Source: a virus
IMG/VR virus record: IMGVR_UViG_3300034073_003250
Span: 1-44,752 of that record
Reading direction: 5' to 3' (one strand)
Length of the DNA: 44,752 nt
The notes beneath the pieces were generated by a model. That model saw nothing but the letters and a program-made list of their open reading frames with translations, was not told the DNA's origin and did not search any database. Below, in pieces: positions 1 through 9,076 of this stretch. Position numbers and translations under genes: made by a program. Positions within the stretch are counted from its first letter, which is position 1. Each line of letters opens with the position of its first letter.

Positions 1-127
1 CGAAAGAGAAGGGCGATGATGCATACCGCGCCCCACAGAAGCGCTTCGGGTTTCTGACTACGTCGAAGATGAAAAGGCTGATTATCGATCAGCTGGCACA
101 AGATTTGAATCAGCACGCTATCCCGTC
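1..127. repeat. terminal direct repeat, left copy
   Basis: The first 127 bases are identical to 44626-44752. An exact repeat of this length at contig ends is what de Bruijn assemblers leave when a circular or circularly permuted molecule closes at k=127. The repeat lies in the middle of terL and the reading frame is continuous across it (44,625 is divisible by 3), which supports true closure rather than a biological terminal repeat. Confidence 0.95.
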
Positions 128-464
128 TCTCACAGAGGACGACATCTCAGAGATGCGAACATATGTAAGAGACGAAAGAGGGAACACGAACGCGGAAACA
201 GGGTGCTACGATGACCGTGTTATGGCTATGGCGATCGGTAGGTACGTTATGAGGTTTGTAGAGAAAAAGGAGCGTAGAAGCGAGTTTCAGTCTTGCGATA
301 GGTGCCAGTACTACACAGAAAATGCAGATTCAGGAATGCCGGCATGTACGTATTCTAAAAGGCATTGTGCTGGCGATGATTGGTGCGCTGCATTCCGTTT
401 GCGCCCCACATTTGCAGAGGTGCTACAGAGAGAGTTAACCGGGAAAGGAAGGAGAGTCAGATGA
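3..464 (+). CDS. terL: terminase large subunit, C-terminal part (continues from 43455-44752)
   Basis: This is the 3' end of the gene that starts at 43455; joined across the circular junction it encodes 544 residues. This part contains the end of the RNase H-like nuclease domain, including the late motif DDRVMAMAIGRY, where the first aspartate(s) would coordinate catalytic metal. A cysteine-rich stretch follows (CDRCQYYTENADSGMPAC and a later CAGDDWC), which could bind zinc and is not usual in TerL. The gene overlaps groES by ATGA (461-464) and a strong ribosome site, GGAAGGAG, lies inside its last codons. The role is cleavage of concatemeric DNA during packaging. Confidence 0.92.
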   Translation, partial: KEKGDDAYRAPQKRFGFLTTSKMKRLIIDQLAQDLNQHAIPSLTEDDISEMRTYVRDERGNTNAETGCYDDRVMAMAIGRYVMRFVEKKERRSEFQSCDRCQYYTENADSGMPACTYSKRHCAGDDWCAAFRLRPTFAEVLQRELTGKGRRVR

Positions 465-733
465 GAATATTTGGTGATAGGTTTTTGGTTGAGCTGTCGA
501 AAGACGAGAAGAAAGATCTTTTCCTGCAGTACGAACACCGCGAAACGTACAGCAGGAAAAACAGGGGCACGGTGGTAGCCGTCGGTGAGGGTGTGAGTGC
601 TGAATTTGGCATTGGTGTTGGTGATGAGATTCTGTTTGTTGAAAACGGTGCGTTCTGTGTCGAGATGAGCGATACTCAGTTAGTAGTTGATAGGCTAGCG
701 GTGATCGCTAAAATTGAGAAGGAGAAAAAATAA
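461..733 (+). CDS. groES: GroES-like co-chaperonin (Cpn10)
   Basis: The product is 90 residues, close to the 95-97 of bacterial GroES. It starts MRIFGDRFLVEL and carries the family signature RGTVVAVGEG followed by GVGDEILF, the beta-barrel core of Cpn10. Family knowledge: GroES caps the GroEL cavity through a mobile loop. Here the loop region (about residues 14-33) lacks the canonical Gly-Gly-hydrophobic motif and has DLFLQYEHRE instead, suggesting it is matched to the adjacent phage GroEL rather than to the host ring. The start is fixed by the GGAAGGAG site and the ATGA overlap with terL; the stop overlaps groEL as TAATG, so the two are translationally coupled. Confidence 0.88.
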   Translation: MRIFGDRFLVELSKDEKKDLFLQYEHRETYSRKNRGTVVAVGEGVSAEFGIGVGDEILFVENGAFCVEMSDTQLVVDRLAVIAKIEKEKK

Positions 734-2355
734 TGCGTGTAGTTCGTGGTGCTGAGTGTGAGGACATGATCCTAGATGCAGTTGAGAAAATGGCAGACGC
801 AGTAGGCTCTACGATGGGGCCTGGTGGCCGGCTAGTTATGTTTGACAGTGGGTTTCAGCTTGAAGAAGGGAAGCCAATCCCGTCTAAAATGAATCTGTTT
901 CCACAGACGACTAAGGATGGCGTCACGGTGGCCATGCGAGGTATACCCGGTGGAGATGCCAGACAGCCAGCGCTAATGGTTGTACAGAACGCGTTGGCAC
1001 AGTTGCGCGATGCTGGAGACGGTACGACGCTAACAACCGTTTTGTTGCATAGAATGCTATATGAATCGATCATGGTTAAGCGAAAAATGGGGCGTGATTT
1101 CGATGCCCTGGCATTTATAACGTGCCTGGGTGACTATGTGCACCGTATCCAGGAAATCGTGGTCAGCATGGCTAAATCATGCACAGATGACGACATCAGA
1201 AAGATTGCGAAGGTGAGCACCAATGGCGATTATCCGTTGTCTGCAATCATTTCTGAGGCCGTAATCCGCTCAGGTGAGCACGGGAAGATTTTGGTTCAGC
1301 AGACGAAGCGTGGCGGAACACGGTATGAGGTAATCCCTGGGTACTCATTTGAGTCTGGTCTAATGTCGCCAGCATTCAGGAACACACCAACGCATTACGA
1401 GTGCCAAGAAGCCAACGTGTTGGTAACGGATATGGAATTGAGGGTGTTTGGGCGTGATATCGCCCCGATACTATCGAAGTACAATCAGATGTGTGGTGGT
1501 ACATCTGAATCTGAAGCCGTAAACGCCCCACCATTGCTACTGTTTGCGCCTCTGATTGAGGGTGACGCACTTCAATCCTTGAGTGTGATGATGGAAAAAT
1601 CATCCTTGAGAGTTATTCCCGTGAAGCTAGAAGGGTATGCCAGCGTGCAGGAGCATTGCATCCGTGATATTGCAGCGTATACGGGAGCTATTCCAGTGCT
1701 GGATGGCGAAGGTAAGAAATTGGTGGATGTTGGGCCAGAGCATTTTGGAAACGTTGGAAGCGCGAAAATAAGCGTGTTTGACACCATCATTACACCTATG
1801 AACGGCATTACCGTTGATAAGAAGCGCATGGATGAGCTAAACGCGCTTCTAACACACGAAGATGAATTTCACCGTGGGCTAGCTGAAAAATCACTAGCTA
1901 GACTCACGTCTGGGTATGTGAAGATCTTCATTCAGGCTAAGAATGAGACAGAAGGATTGGAGATAGCAGACCGTGTGGACGATGCTATCCGTGCTTGCCG
2001 TGCTGCTAAGAAATCTGGCTATGTGGTTGGTGCTGGATGCGCGTTGTTACACGCATTCGATAAGTTTGCCTCTGAGAAAGGCAAGGATTTTCAGGTGCAA
2101 AAGGTGCTAGAGGAGGCACTATCAGAGCCAGCGCGTAGGATTATCACAAACGCAGGAAAGAAGCCTGAAATTCTAATCGAAAAAGTGCGTGAAGGGGCAG
2201 CATATGCCTACCCAGATTTCTTCCCGATACATACCCAAATGGCTATTGAGAGGGGTATTATTGATCCGGTATTGGTTGTAACTAGTGCGCTAGAGAATTC
2301 ATTCTCAATGATGAAAAATCTATTGCTCACTGAGACCATATTTTTGAAAGACTGA
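733..2355 (+). CDS. groEL: GroEL-like chaperonin (Cpn60)
   Basis: This 540-residue divergent group I chaperonin keeps the nucleotide pocket: TMGPGGR (about 27-33), TKDGVTVA (60-67), AGDGTT with catalytic Asp96, and RVDDA with Asp417 (E. coli D398 equivalent), followed by the ALL-type C-terminal equatorial motif in VGAGCALLHA. ATP hydrolysis is therefore likely retained. Differences from host GroEL: an insertion between the GPGGR and KDG motifs (about 39-58), a divergent apical domain, and no Gly-Gly-Met tail (it ends TETIFLKD). Its place between terL and portal suggests a role in folding capsid or portal subunits. Phage GroELs are known in a few giant phages; a co-transcribed GroES/GroEL pair in a 44-kb genome is uncommon. 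Confidence 0.9.
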   Translation: MRVVRGAECEDMILDAVEKMADAVGSTMGPGGRLVMFDSGFQLEEGKPIPSKMNLFPQTTKDGVTVAMRGIPGGDARQPALMVVQNALAQLRDAGDGTTLTTVLLHRMLYESIMVKRKMGRDFDALAFITCLGDYVHRIQEIVVSMAKSCTDDDIRKIAKVSTNGDYPLSAIISEAVIRSGEHGKILVQQTKRGGTRYEVIPGYSFESGLMSPAFRNTPTHYECQEANVLVTDMELRVFGRDIAPILSKYNQMCGGTSESEAVNAPPLLLFAPLIEGDALQSLSVMMEKSSLRVIPVKLEGYASVQEHCIRDIAAYTGAIPVLDGEGKKLVDVGPEHFGNVGSAKISVFDTIITPMNGITVDKKRMDELNALLTHEDEFHRGLAEKSLARLTSGYVKIFIQAKNETEGLEIADRVDDAIRACRAAKKSGYVVGAGCALLHAFDKFASEKGKDFQVQKVLEEALSEPARRIITNAGKKPEILIEKVREGAAYAYPDFFPIHTQMAIERGIIDPVLVVTSALENSFSMMKNLLLTETIFLKD

Positions 2356-2356
2356 T

Positions 2357-4597
2357 ATGAAAAACCTAGAAAACCACGATCTTTTATTCCATCCGCTTGA
2401 TACAGACGAACAGATGGACTATGTGCAGGATACGGCATACGAACCAGACACCATTGGTCTGGAGTACCGTTATGAGTCTGGCACTATCCCGATTGATGAA
2501 GAATTGGCTAGGCAGGCGATATATGCTGTATCTGGGCGTATTGATGCCACCAAGGCCTACACGCAGGATAGAATAGAGCGCGTAAACCTAAACTGTGGGG
2601 AATCTGGATTGCAGGAAGAGGGAGACTCCCAAACCATTGCTAGGTTCAAGGGAGACGAGACATACGAGGCTGTAGAGGAATGGGTGGATGATATCGTTGG
2701 CGCATTTGAAAACATCGAAGAGAACATCCAGATAAAAGACAGATACGGTGCCATTGAGAAGATGAAGGCGGTTATGATGGAGGTCACCGCTAAAAACGAT
2801 AATGACCCTCAAAACTTTATCACTGAGCTAGGAAGTCAGGCAGGGTTGCCTGCTCAACGCAGAGAAGCGCCTTATTACATCAAGTATGGAGACGCTATCA
2901 AGTCATTCTGCAAGGTCTTAATAGAAAAATCCGGTATCTCAGAGGCTATCGAAGCGTGGGCCACACACGCGGTAACCTCTGGTCTATTTTGCCACAAGAG
3001 AATGCCTGGAACATGCAAAGATCAGCATATCGTTATGCATGATGATTCTGAGTCCACAGGGCTAGGAAAATTTTCAAAACAGGTTACACATGATGAATAT
3101 CTAAAATTCATACCTGTAGACTCACGAAACTTAATCTTCAGAAAGCACCACAAGCGTGGTGACTGGGTTATCGAAAAGATCAATACCCGGTTTTCTGCAT
3201 TGGTATCAAAATGCGTTGATGCTGAAGGAAACGTCTTAAAGAATACGCCGTATGATATAGATATGCTCAAATCCGTTGCAAAACAGATCAAAGAGGGAAA
3301 GAAATTCACCCAATACACGAAAACAATTGATAGTGTACACGCCACATACAACTCAGATATGTCGGATTCTGAGATATTTGATATTGACGGTGATATCGTC
3401 GTGTATGAGGCCCACTTTGTTGATTTTCGCATGCCAGAGAAATATGCAGGTATGCCCAACGCAAAAAGCGTAAAGGCATTGATTAGCCTGGTACAGTTTA
3501 GCGATGAATCATCATCTCAGTTTGTGCCTATTGGTATTGAGCCGTACCGTTTCACAGAGTGTCAGATAGACATTGTGCCATTCATTTTCAGAGATGGCGA
3601 TAGTGCTGGAATGGGACTGCCAGAGGTACTAGAAGATCTTCAGAAAAAGATATGTGATCTATTGGCCTTGCAAGAGGATTTTCTGAAAATGGCGCTGTAT
3701 GGAATCCTGTTTATGGATGAGTCTAAGCTAGTCAATCCAGACGCCATGAATGATTTAAGGCCACGTGATGTTGTACGTGTAAAGAGCTTGAACGGTGCAT
3801 CTATAAACAGCATATACAGCTTCTTTATGCCGCCTATGGAGATGGTTAGCTATGTCAGCAACGCTATCACGTACCTGGAAAATAGATTCGATAGGCTAAC
3901 CAGAAAGGGGCCATCATCGGAGCGTATGACGCCAAAAACAACGGCGACAGAGTTTTCATCAATTGCAGCAGAAAGGAAAAAAAGCGTAAATCGTGTCCTA
4001 AAAAGAATCCGTCCAAGCATAAATTCGTTTGTATCAGATGCATATGCGTTTGCATTGGCCAATATGGAAAAGTCCAGCTATGACCTGGACGTAAAGGCCA
4101 TCACAACAAAGGAGTCACCATCACAAGCCACAAACGGATTTGTACCTGTAGAATACCAAACAAAAACAGTTTCATTCACACTTGAAGAGTTGTTTGCCGA
4201 AGATTTGAAGTTTGAGATCACGGCATTTGAGAATGAAGACGATCTTGCGCTTCAGAAGCAGCAGAACCTTGAATTTGTGAATATGATCGCCACATTTGGG
4301 TTATATGACCAACAGACTGGCCAGCCACGTCAATTTGTAAATGATGCGGGCTCTCCTGTGGAGCTAAACCTATGGGCAATCATAACCAAAATGGCTACGC
4401 AGTTTGGGTATACAGCGGAGGATATCTGGAAAGAGGTTCCTGCTGCTGCCACGCCTGCTGGCCAATCATTAACACCGCCTACCCCCGGCATGCCCAGTCC
4501 GGGGGAGGCGTCCAACCTACAACAAACAACTGATAATTTATCAATGCCAACCCAAGCAAATATGCTTGGCGCAATAGCAGGAGGTCCATTCCAATGA
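2357..4597 (+). CDS. portal protein (podovirus, P22-size)
   Basis: The 746-residue product is close to the size of P22 gp1 (725) and larger than T7 gp8. Portal rings form the unique vertex through which DNA is packaged and ejected and bind TerL and the adaptor. Recognisable is the helical segment around residues 490-580, with YLENRFDRLTRKGPSS and the KTTATEFSSIAAERKKSVNR stretch, which resembles the stem and crown-base helices of podovirus portals. The C-terminus (about 700-746) is Pro/Gln/Gly-rich and probably disordered. It follows groEL by 1 bp and is followed by scaffold and capsid genes, the usual portal position. The assignment rests on size, order and this motif, not on an alignment. 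Confidence 0.82.
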   Translation: MKNLENHDLLFHPLDTDEQMDYVQDTAYEPDTIGLEYRYESGTIPIDEELARQAIYAVSGRIDATKAYTQDRIERVNLNCGESGLQEEGDSQTIARFKGDETYEAVEEWVDDIVGAFENIEENIQIKDRYGAIEKMKAVMMEVTAKNDNDPQNFITELGSQAGLPAQRREAPYYIKYGDAIKSFCKVLIEKSGISEAIEAWATHAVTSGLFCHKRMPGTCKDQHIVMHDDSESTGLGKFSKQVTHDEYLKFIPVDSRNLIFRKHHKRGDWVIEKINTRFSALVSKCVDAEGNVLKNTPYDIDMLKSVAKQIKEGKKFTQYTKTIDSVHATYNSDMSDSEIFDIDGDIVVYEAHFVDFRMPEKYAGMPNAKSVKALISLVQFSDESSSQFVPIGIEPYRFTECQIDIVPFIFRDGDSAGMGLPEVLEDLQKKICDLLALQEDFLKMALYGILFMDESKLVNPDAMNDLRPRDVVRVKSLNGASINSIYSFFMPPMEMVSYVSNAITYLENRFDRLTRKGPSSERMTPKTTATEFSSIAAERKKSVNRVLKRIRPSINSFVSDAYAFALANMEKSSYDLDVKAITTKESPSQATNGFVPVEYQTKTVSFTLEELFAEDLKFEITAFENEDDLALQKQQNLEFVNMIATFGLYDQQTGQPRQFVNDAGSPVELNLWAIITKMATQFGYTAEDIWKEVPAAATPAGQSLTPPTPGMPSPGEASNLQQTTDNLSMPTQANMLGAIAGGPFQ

Positions 4598-4794
4598 TGC
4601 CATATATTTCAAAAGAGCAAGTCTTACTCGCAATTTCAAAGAAAAAGAGAGAAGAAGTAGTTACGCTAATAGAGTCGATGTCTAGTTGGTTAGACGATGA
4701 AACTAAGCTTAAAGAGATTGCTAATAACATCAAGGTATTTAATCAGGCAGAAGAGCTGATTAGATGTGTATTTGAGTCTCTAGAAAGGAAATAA
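4594..4794 (+). CDS. small virion-module protein, unknown
   Basis: A 66-residue protein that starts in an ATGA overlap with the portal stop, so it is probably translationally coupled to it. It is helical and charged, with a stretch of Lys/Arg/Glu (about 11-20), and has no recognisable motif or membrane segment. Its place between portal and scaffold suggests a head-assembly accessory, but nothing in the sequence specifies the function. Confidence 0.6.
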   Translation: MMPYISKEQVLLAISKKKREEVVTLIESMSSWLDDETKLKEIANNIKVFNQAEELIRCVFESLERK

Positions 4795-4795
4795 G

Positions 4796-5794
4796 ATGTT
4801 AAAGGAAGACAATCTACAAGAAGAAGCTCAAGAGGCTTTAAATACTCCTGTAGAGGCAAATGATGATGACGTAGACAATAGTGGCCAAGAAACGCAATCG
4901 TATACTCAAGATCAAGAAGAGCAAAAAGCAGATGCTCAAGAGTCTCAAGACACTAAAGAGGACGAAGAAGATGAGGATGCCATATACAAAACGGCCAAGG
5001 AAAAGCAAAGACAGGCCTTCCTTAACCAAAGAGAGCGCGCCAATAAGCTAAGCGCGCAGCTTGCTAAAATAAGCAAGGAGCTAAAATCAAAGGACCTTGG
5101 CTATATCGATGAAGAAGGAAACGTTGTCATCAAAAACCAAAGCACGTTTCAAGAGGAATCCTCTATCCGTGATCTTGATAATGAGATTTCAAAGATTGAA
5201 CAGGCCTTGGATGATGGCGAGATAAGCGAGATTCGCGCCAAGGCTGAAATAGAGGTACTTACCGCTGAAAAAAGAGAGCTCAAAAAGCAACTAAAAGCCA
5301 AGCAAGAAGAGTTTGGAAAAAAGCAGTCCAATGAATTCTCAGACGAAAAGGATATCCGACAACTATATGCGTCAAAAATACTCTCTGAGTATAAGGACGC
5401 AGATAGACCAGGAACGCCTCTTTATCAAAAGATGGTAGAGATTTATCAGAGAGATAGATCCAGGTTCCCAGACGTTGGTCAAGCCGGTGAGAATTTTGAA
5501 TATCGTTACCTTCTAGCCGTTGAGGCAAATCAAGAATTGGCCTTAGCAAATAGAAGACAAAGACAAGGAGCCCAAAAAGTGAATACACAGAACACACCAA
5601 AGCCACAAGCAACAGCAGGACTTGAAAACCAAGCAGGCTACAAACCAACACAGAAAGAGGTCAGCATAGCAGATAAAAAGCTAGCAGAGGCATTGTCACC
5701 AGATAGTTTAGACAAACTAAAACGGTTTACACAGGCCATTGACAGTAAGAAGAACTTCAAGGGCGCTGAAAACGCCTTTGAAATAGAATTTTAG
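4796..5794 (+). CDS. scaffolding protein
   Basis: The product has 332 residues with a composition typical of scaffolds: a very acidic, Gln/Glu/Asp-rich N-terminus (about 1-65), long coiled-coil segments (about 65-190), a Gln/Asn-rich linker (about 240-280) and a charged helical C-terminus that in the family binds the capsid protein. It lacks membrane or enzymatic motifs. Position between portal and major capsid protein matches podovirus order. Scaffold directs procapsid assembly and leaves before or during packaging. It starts 1 bp after the preceding gene, which supplies the AGAAAGGA ribosome site. Confidence 0.8.
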   Translation: MLKEDNLQEEAQEALNTPVEANDDDVDNSGQETQSYTQDQEEQKADAQESQDTKEDEEDEDAIYKTAKEKQRQAFLNQRERANKLSAQLAKISKELKSKDLGYIDEEGNVVIKNQSTFQEESSIRDLDNEISKIEQALDDGEISEIRAKAEIEVLTAEKRELKKQLKAKQEEFGKKQSNEFSDEKDIRQLYASKILSEYKDADRPGTPLYQKMVEIYQRDRSRFPDVGQAGENFEYRYLLAVEANQELALANRRQRQGAQKVNTQNTPKPQATAGLENQAGYKPTQKEVSIADKKLAEALSPDSLDKLKRFTQAIDSKKNFKGAENAFEIEF

Positions 5795-5803
5795 GAAAAA
5801 AAC

Positions 5804-6571
5804 ATGCCAAGAGGAAGAAAAACAATGAAAAGCATTGACAAGCAAGAAAACGATGTGCTAGAAAAAAAAGATATAGAAGCCCCTCTGGGGACAGGTAACA
5901 GCGAAGCTCCACTACCTGTTGAGCCCAAGAGAACATCTCCTATAAGTCAGTCAGAAATTGATAAAAAACTACAAGAGCTACGTTCGGATATCGTAGATAT
6001 CAATGTGCGCCCCGATACGGTAAGTACGCTTTTAGTAGAAATCTATAGTCAAAAGTATGGATGGGTAGACGTCAAAACAGATCGCGGTAAGGTTGTATCT
6101 GGCAACCGTCATTTTCGATGGATTTCATCTAGTAGTGTACGGATGAATGAAAACGGGGTTTCAATTGCAAAAGGATATACGGTTGTAAATAAAAACCGGT
6201 ATTCGATTGACATAGGAGACGGTAAAAGATTCCAAATTATCAGAACTGCACGTGACGATGATCCTAACGGACAGCACTTTATTGCCGGAGACCTGGTACT
6301 TTGCGAGGTCAAAGGTGAACAGTTTGAAGAGCGAAAGGCAATTGCCCTGTACAAGCATACAAAAGGCGGCCTGGATGCATTTAAAAAACAAAAGGAGATG
6401 ATCGAAAAACGGAAAACCCCTGAGAATATGCAGCAGTTTATGAAAGAGGCTGGCGAAGAGTTGAAAAAGTCAGAGGCAGAAGATATCCGTCGTGGCTTTA
6501 ACACTCAAGCTCAGAAATTCGCAGAACTGAATAAATTACAACAAGAGTTTGACGTTTCGGATCTCGTTTAA
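5804..6571 (+). CDS. head-module protein of unknown function
   Basis: This 255-residue protein is not recognised. Residues 1-60 are charged and low in complexity, residues 65-165 look like a compact beta-rich domain (VKTDRGKVVSGNRHFRWIS onward), and 165-255 is a charged helical region with coiled-coil character. It is the last gene before the internal terminator at 6607, so it belongs with terminase, chaperonin, portal and scaffold rather than with the highly expressed capsid gene. A role in head assembly or as a second scaffold-type factor is inference from position. Confidence 0.6.
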   Translation: MPRGRKTMKSIDKQENDVLEKKDIEAPLGTGNSEAPLPVEPKRTSPISQSEIDKKLQELRSDIVDINVRPDTVSTLLVEIYSQKYGWVDVKTDRGKVVSGNRHFRWISSSSVRMNENGVSIAKGYTVVNKNRYSIDIGDGKRFQIIRTARDDDPNGQHFIAGDLVLCEVKGEQFEERKAIALYKHTKGGLDAFKKQKEMIEKRKTPENMQQFMKEAGEELKKSEAEDIRRGFNTQAQKFAELNKLQQEFDVSDLV

Positions 6572-6606
6572 ATCGTTCTATTTGTTTTAAAAAATCAATA
6601 CAAACT

Positions 6607-6634
6607 GGGCACCTTAGGGTGCCCTTTTGTCTTT
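6607..6634 (+). terminator. rho-independent terminator between scaffold block and capsid block
   Basis: A perfect 7-bp stem GGGCACC/GGTGCCC with loop TTAG is followed directly by TTTTGTCTTT. It sits in the only sizeable gap of the head module, before a strong AAAAGGAG ribosome site for the next gene. It probably lets capsid genes be expressed at a different level from the upstream block. Confidence 0.85.
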
Positions 6635-6649
6635 AAAAGGAGTATATTT

Positions 6650-7159
6650 ATGGCAAACGTAAACGCCCCAAAATCATTTAGGCTGGAAAAGTACGATCCT
6701 GCCTTTGTAAAAGAGTTTGATGCAAGTGCCTCTTTGGCATCTAAGAATGGCGACATTGTCTATCTTGATAGTGCTGGCCGTATTGATGATTCAGCTAGTG
6801 CCGTGGCTGCTGGTGTCCAAATCGGCGCTATTCGGGATGCAGATACAGGTGAAATCAAAACGACTGCAAGCGTTGGGGATAAAGTAACTGTATGCACAGA
6901 TCCAAAAGCGTTGCTGATTGGACTCATATCTACACATGCATTGGCAGACCCATATACTACTAGAAACAGCGGTTTTGATGTAGCTGGAAGCGCAGGTGCG
7001 CAATACATCGATGCCACTGGAACAACATACAAAACATTGCGTGCAATTAGCCCCGCCAGTGAAGAGCCAGATGGACGCCCTTCTGCTGTTGGTGAATACG
7101 CGAAAGTATATTGCCAGTTTGCCCCAGGTGCTCACTTTTTGAACACGCCAAACGCCTAA
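6650..7159 (+). CDS. probable capsid decoration/stabilisation protein
   Basis: The 169-residue product is Ala/Gly/Thr/Asp-rich and beta-rich, with no signal peptide, membrane segment or enzymatic motif. Proteins of this type and size directly upstream of the major capsid gene are usually cement or decoration proteins that bind the mature shell. The segment around residues 25-75 (KNGDIVYLDSAGRI, then TTASVGDKVTVC) resembles small beta-sandwich head proteins. It follows the terminator and has a strong AAAAGGAG site, consistent with high expression. The assignment is by position and composition. Confidence 0.5.
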   Translation: MANVNAPKSFRLEKYDPAFVKEFDASASLASKNGDIVYLDSAGRIDDSASAVAAGVQIGAIRDADTGEIKTTASVGDKVTVCTDPKALLIGLISTHALADPYTTRNSGFDVAGSAGAQYIDATGTTYKTLRAISPASEEPDGRPSAVGEYAKVYCQFAPGAHFLNTPNA

Positions 7160-7180
7160 TAAGAAGGAGGAAAAACTAAC

Positions 7181-8092
7181 ATGATTATGGTAACAACGCA
7201 GTTTGAAAACACTACTCAAAACGTCCCTAAGAACCTGAGATATTTGATGCAGGCAAAGGCCTTTCTGTATGACAAAGAGTACCCTAACATTGTCGATCAG
7301 ATGGATGCAAATTATCAAACTGAAAAGATGATGAACTATGAAGGGCCTGGCGCATTGTCAGAAACCCCAGAAGGTGGAAGTCCTGAAGTTAAATCTTTGA
7401 TTGAGGGTTACACTGAGAGTGTGCATCTTTACCAATACATGATGAGCATGAATATCTCTTATATGCTGCAAGAGTTTGGTAATGTTACTGTTCCATTTTT
7501 GAATATGGTCACTGACTATATCTCTCGCGCTGTTTTGTTGCGCCAAGAGTATACTGGTGCAGCCCCTATCAATAATGGCTTTACCACGGGACTTCCTAAT
7601 AGCACTGGTGGCGATGGCCAGCCATTGTATAGCGCAACACATACGTATCGCGTTGGCACTTCTTACTCAAATCTTTTGTCTGCTGCGGATCTGGACAAAA
7701 CCTCACTTGAAGATGCAATCATTGCAACCCATACGCAGGTTCGTGAAAACAATATCCAGGCAGCCTTGAAGATTGATAGGGTTACAGTTGCACCTCAAAA
7801 CACATTGAAGATCTCAGAGCTTTTGAAATCGACAATGGACCCAGAGTCAGGCAACAACACCTATAACGCTATCCGTGATTTTGGGATTGGGAAGTTTGTG
7901 TCCCATTACATGTCAGACCTGGATCAGTGGGTTGTGGACACCAAAGAAAAGGCCCGCATTATGTACAAGCGCTCAGGTGCAAAAATGTGGTCTAAAACAG
8001 AAGAGAATGGCGATTTGAAAGAGGTTGTTTGTTTGATCACTGGCTCTGGTTTTTACAATCAATTTGCCACGTTTGCTAACCAAGGAGCTTAA
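7181..8092 (+). CDS. major capsid protein (HK97 fold, Mu gpT-like)
   Basis: The product has 303 residues. The central motif GGDGQPLYSATHTYRVG followed by SNLLSAADLD is characteristic of the HK97-fold family around Mu gpT, where DG-x-PLFS-x-x-H precedes the long spine-helix/P-domain segment. An AAGGAGGAAA ribosome site 10 bp upstream supports the start at 7181 rather than the ATG two codons later. It forms the icosahedral shell, assembled on the scaffold and perhaps folded with the phage chaperonin. There is no N-terminal delta domain or protease gene in the module, so maturation is probably without cleavage. Confidence 0.87.
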   Translation: MIMVTTQFENTTQNVPKNLRYLMQAKAFLYDKEYPNIVDQMDANYQTEKMMNYEGPGALSETPEGGSPEVKSLIEGYTESVHLYQYMMSMNISYMLQEFGNVTVPFLNMVTDYISRAVLLRQEYTGAAPINNGFTTGLPNSTGGDGQPLYSATHTYRVGTSYSNLLSAADLDKTSLEDAIIATHTQVRENNIQAALKIDRVTVAPQNTLKISELLKSTMDPESGNNTYNAIRDFGIGKFVSHYMSDLDQWVVDTKEKARIMYKRSGAKMWSKTEENGDLKEVVCLITGSGFYNQFATFANQGA

Positions 8093-8095
8093 TCA

Positions 8096-9076
8096 ATGGG
8101 ATACACAAATTTTCCTAATGGGGCAACTAGCTTTGGTATTCCTTTGCTTGGGGGTGGCGGTATTCCCGCTACCCCTGGCAAGGTGTTTTTTGTTGATTAT
8201 GGGAATGGAAGCGATGCAAACAACGGGTTATCAATCGAAAAGCCATTTAAGACTGTTGCGTATGCCTACTCTCAAGTCAGAACAAATAAGTATGATGTAA
8301 TCTGTTTAATCGGTTCATCTACACACGTCTTGACTGAGATGCTGGACGTAAGCAAAAACCGCGTTATCTTCATCGGATTGGATGGGGCTACCGGTCGTTC
8401 CTATGGTCAATCGGCCAAAATCTCTTTGGGTGTAACTACGTCTGCGACGGATATTGCAACTGTAAAGAACACTGGTATCAGGAACGTGTTCAACAATATC
8501 AAGTTCATCAATGACAACACTGTAGCAGAGGGCATTTATTGCTTTGTAGATGGTGGCGAGTACACCGAGATGGTGAATTGCGAAGTCTATAAATCCACCG
8601 ACATGGATGTTACTGGCGCTGCTGACTTTGTATGTAATGCAGATAGTCCAAACTATGTGAACTGTACATTTGGTTCTACAGCGACTGCGCGGTCTGGGGC
8701 TGTTATCCGTCCAGCTATTTTGTTCACAAAGGGGCTGGCTGGCTCTGGCAAAGTTACCAGAGATGCAACCTTTAAAGAGTGCAAAATCTGGATTAATGCC
8801 TCAAATACAGCTAACCGGTTTGTCTATGGCGCAAATGCTACGGACATTGAACGGTTTGCTCTTTTTGACCGTTGCTTCTTTCTGAACAATGGCGCGTCTG
8901 CAAATGTCCCCGCTCAAAACGTTGCCTTTGGGGCGACATTGACAGTGGGAATGGTATTGCTAAATGATTGCGTTTCTTTGAATGCAGCCACGGCAATGTC
9001 TACGACAACTGGCGTTTTTGTGAATGGATCTGTACCTGCTGCTGCAACAACTGGAATTGCTGTACAGGCGTCATAA
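8096..9076 (+). CDS. parallel beta-helix protein, probable capsid or tail surface protein
   Basis: A 326-residue protein. The stretch VDYGNGSDANNG, then KPFKTVAYA (about 38-60), is the classic entry motif of right-handed parallel beta-helix (pectate-lyase-like) domains, and short repeating beta turns rich in N, C and V follow to about residue 250. The N-terminus is Gly/Pro-rich. Such folds in phages serve as fibres, spikes or capsid-attached adhesins. Its position directly after the capsid gene, before the fibre cassette, leaves both options open. It starts 3 bp after the capsid gene stop and overlaps the next gene by TAATG. Confidence 0.65.
   Translation: MGYTNFPNGATSFGIPLLGGGGIPATPGKVFFVDYGNGSDANNGLSIEKPFKTVAYAYSQVRTNKYDVICLIGSSTHVLTEMLDVSKNRVIFIGLDGATGRSYGQSAKISLGVTTSATDIATVKNTGIRNVFNNIKFINDNTVAEGIYCFVDGGEYTEMVNCEVYKSTDMDVTGAADFVCNADSPNYVNCTFGSTATARSGAVIRPAILFTKGLAGSGKVTRDATFKECKIWINASNTANRFVYGANATDIERFALFDRCFFLNNGASANVPAQNVAFGATLTVGMVLLNDCVSLNAATAMSTTTGVFVNGSVPAAATTGIAVQAS

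Noticed and set aside
3022-3459. 145-codon minus-strand frame inside portal
   Set aside because: It lies wholly within a well supported gene on the other strand, and has no ribosome site or partner gene.
5280-5651. 123-codon minus-strand frame inside scaffold
   Set aside because: It is a shadow of the Lys/Glu-rich scaffold codons, which give long hydrophobic frames on the opposite strand.
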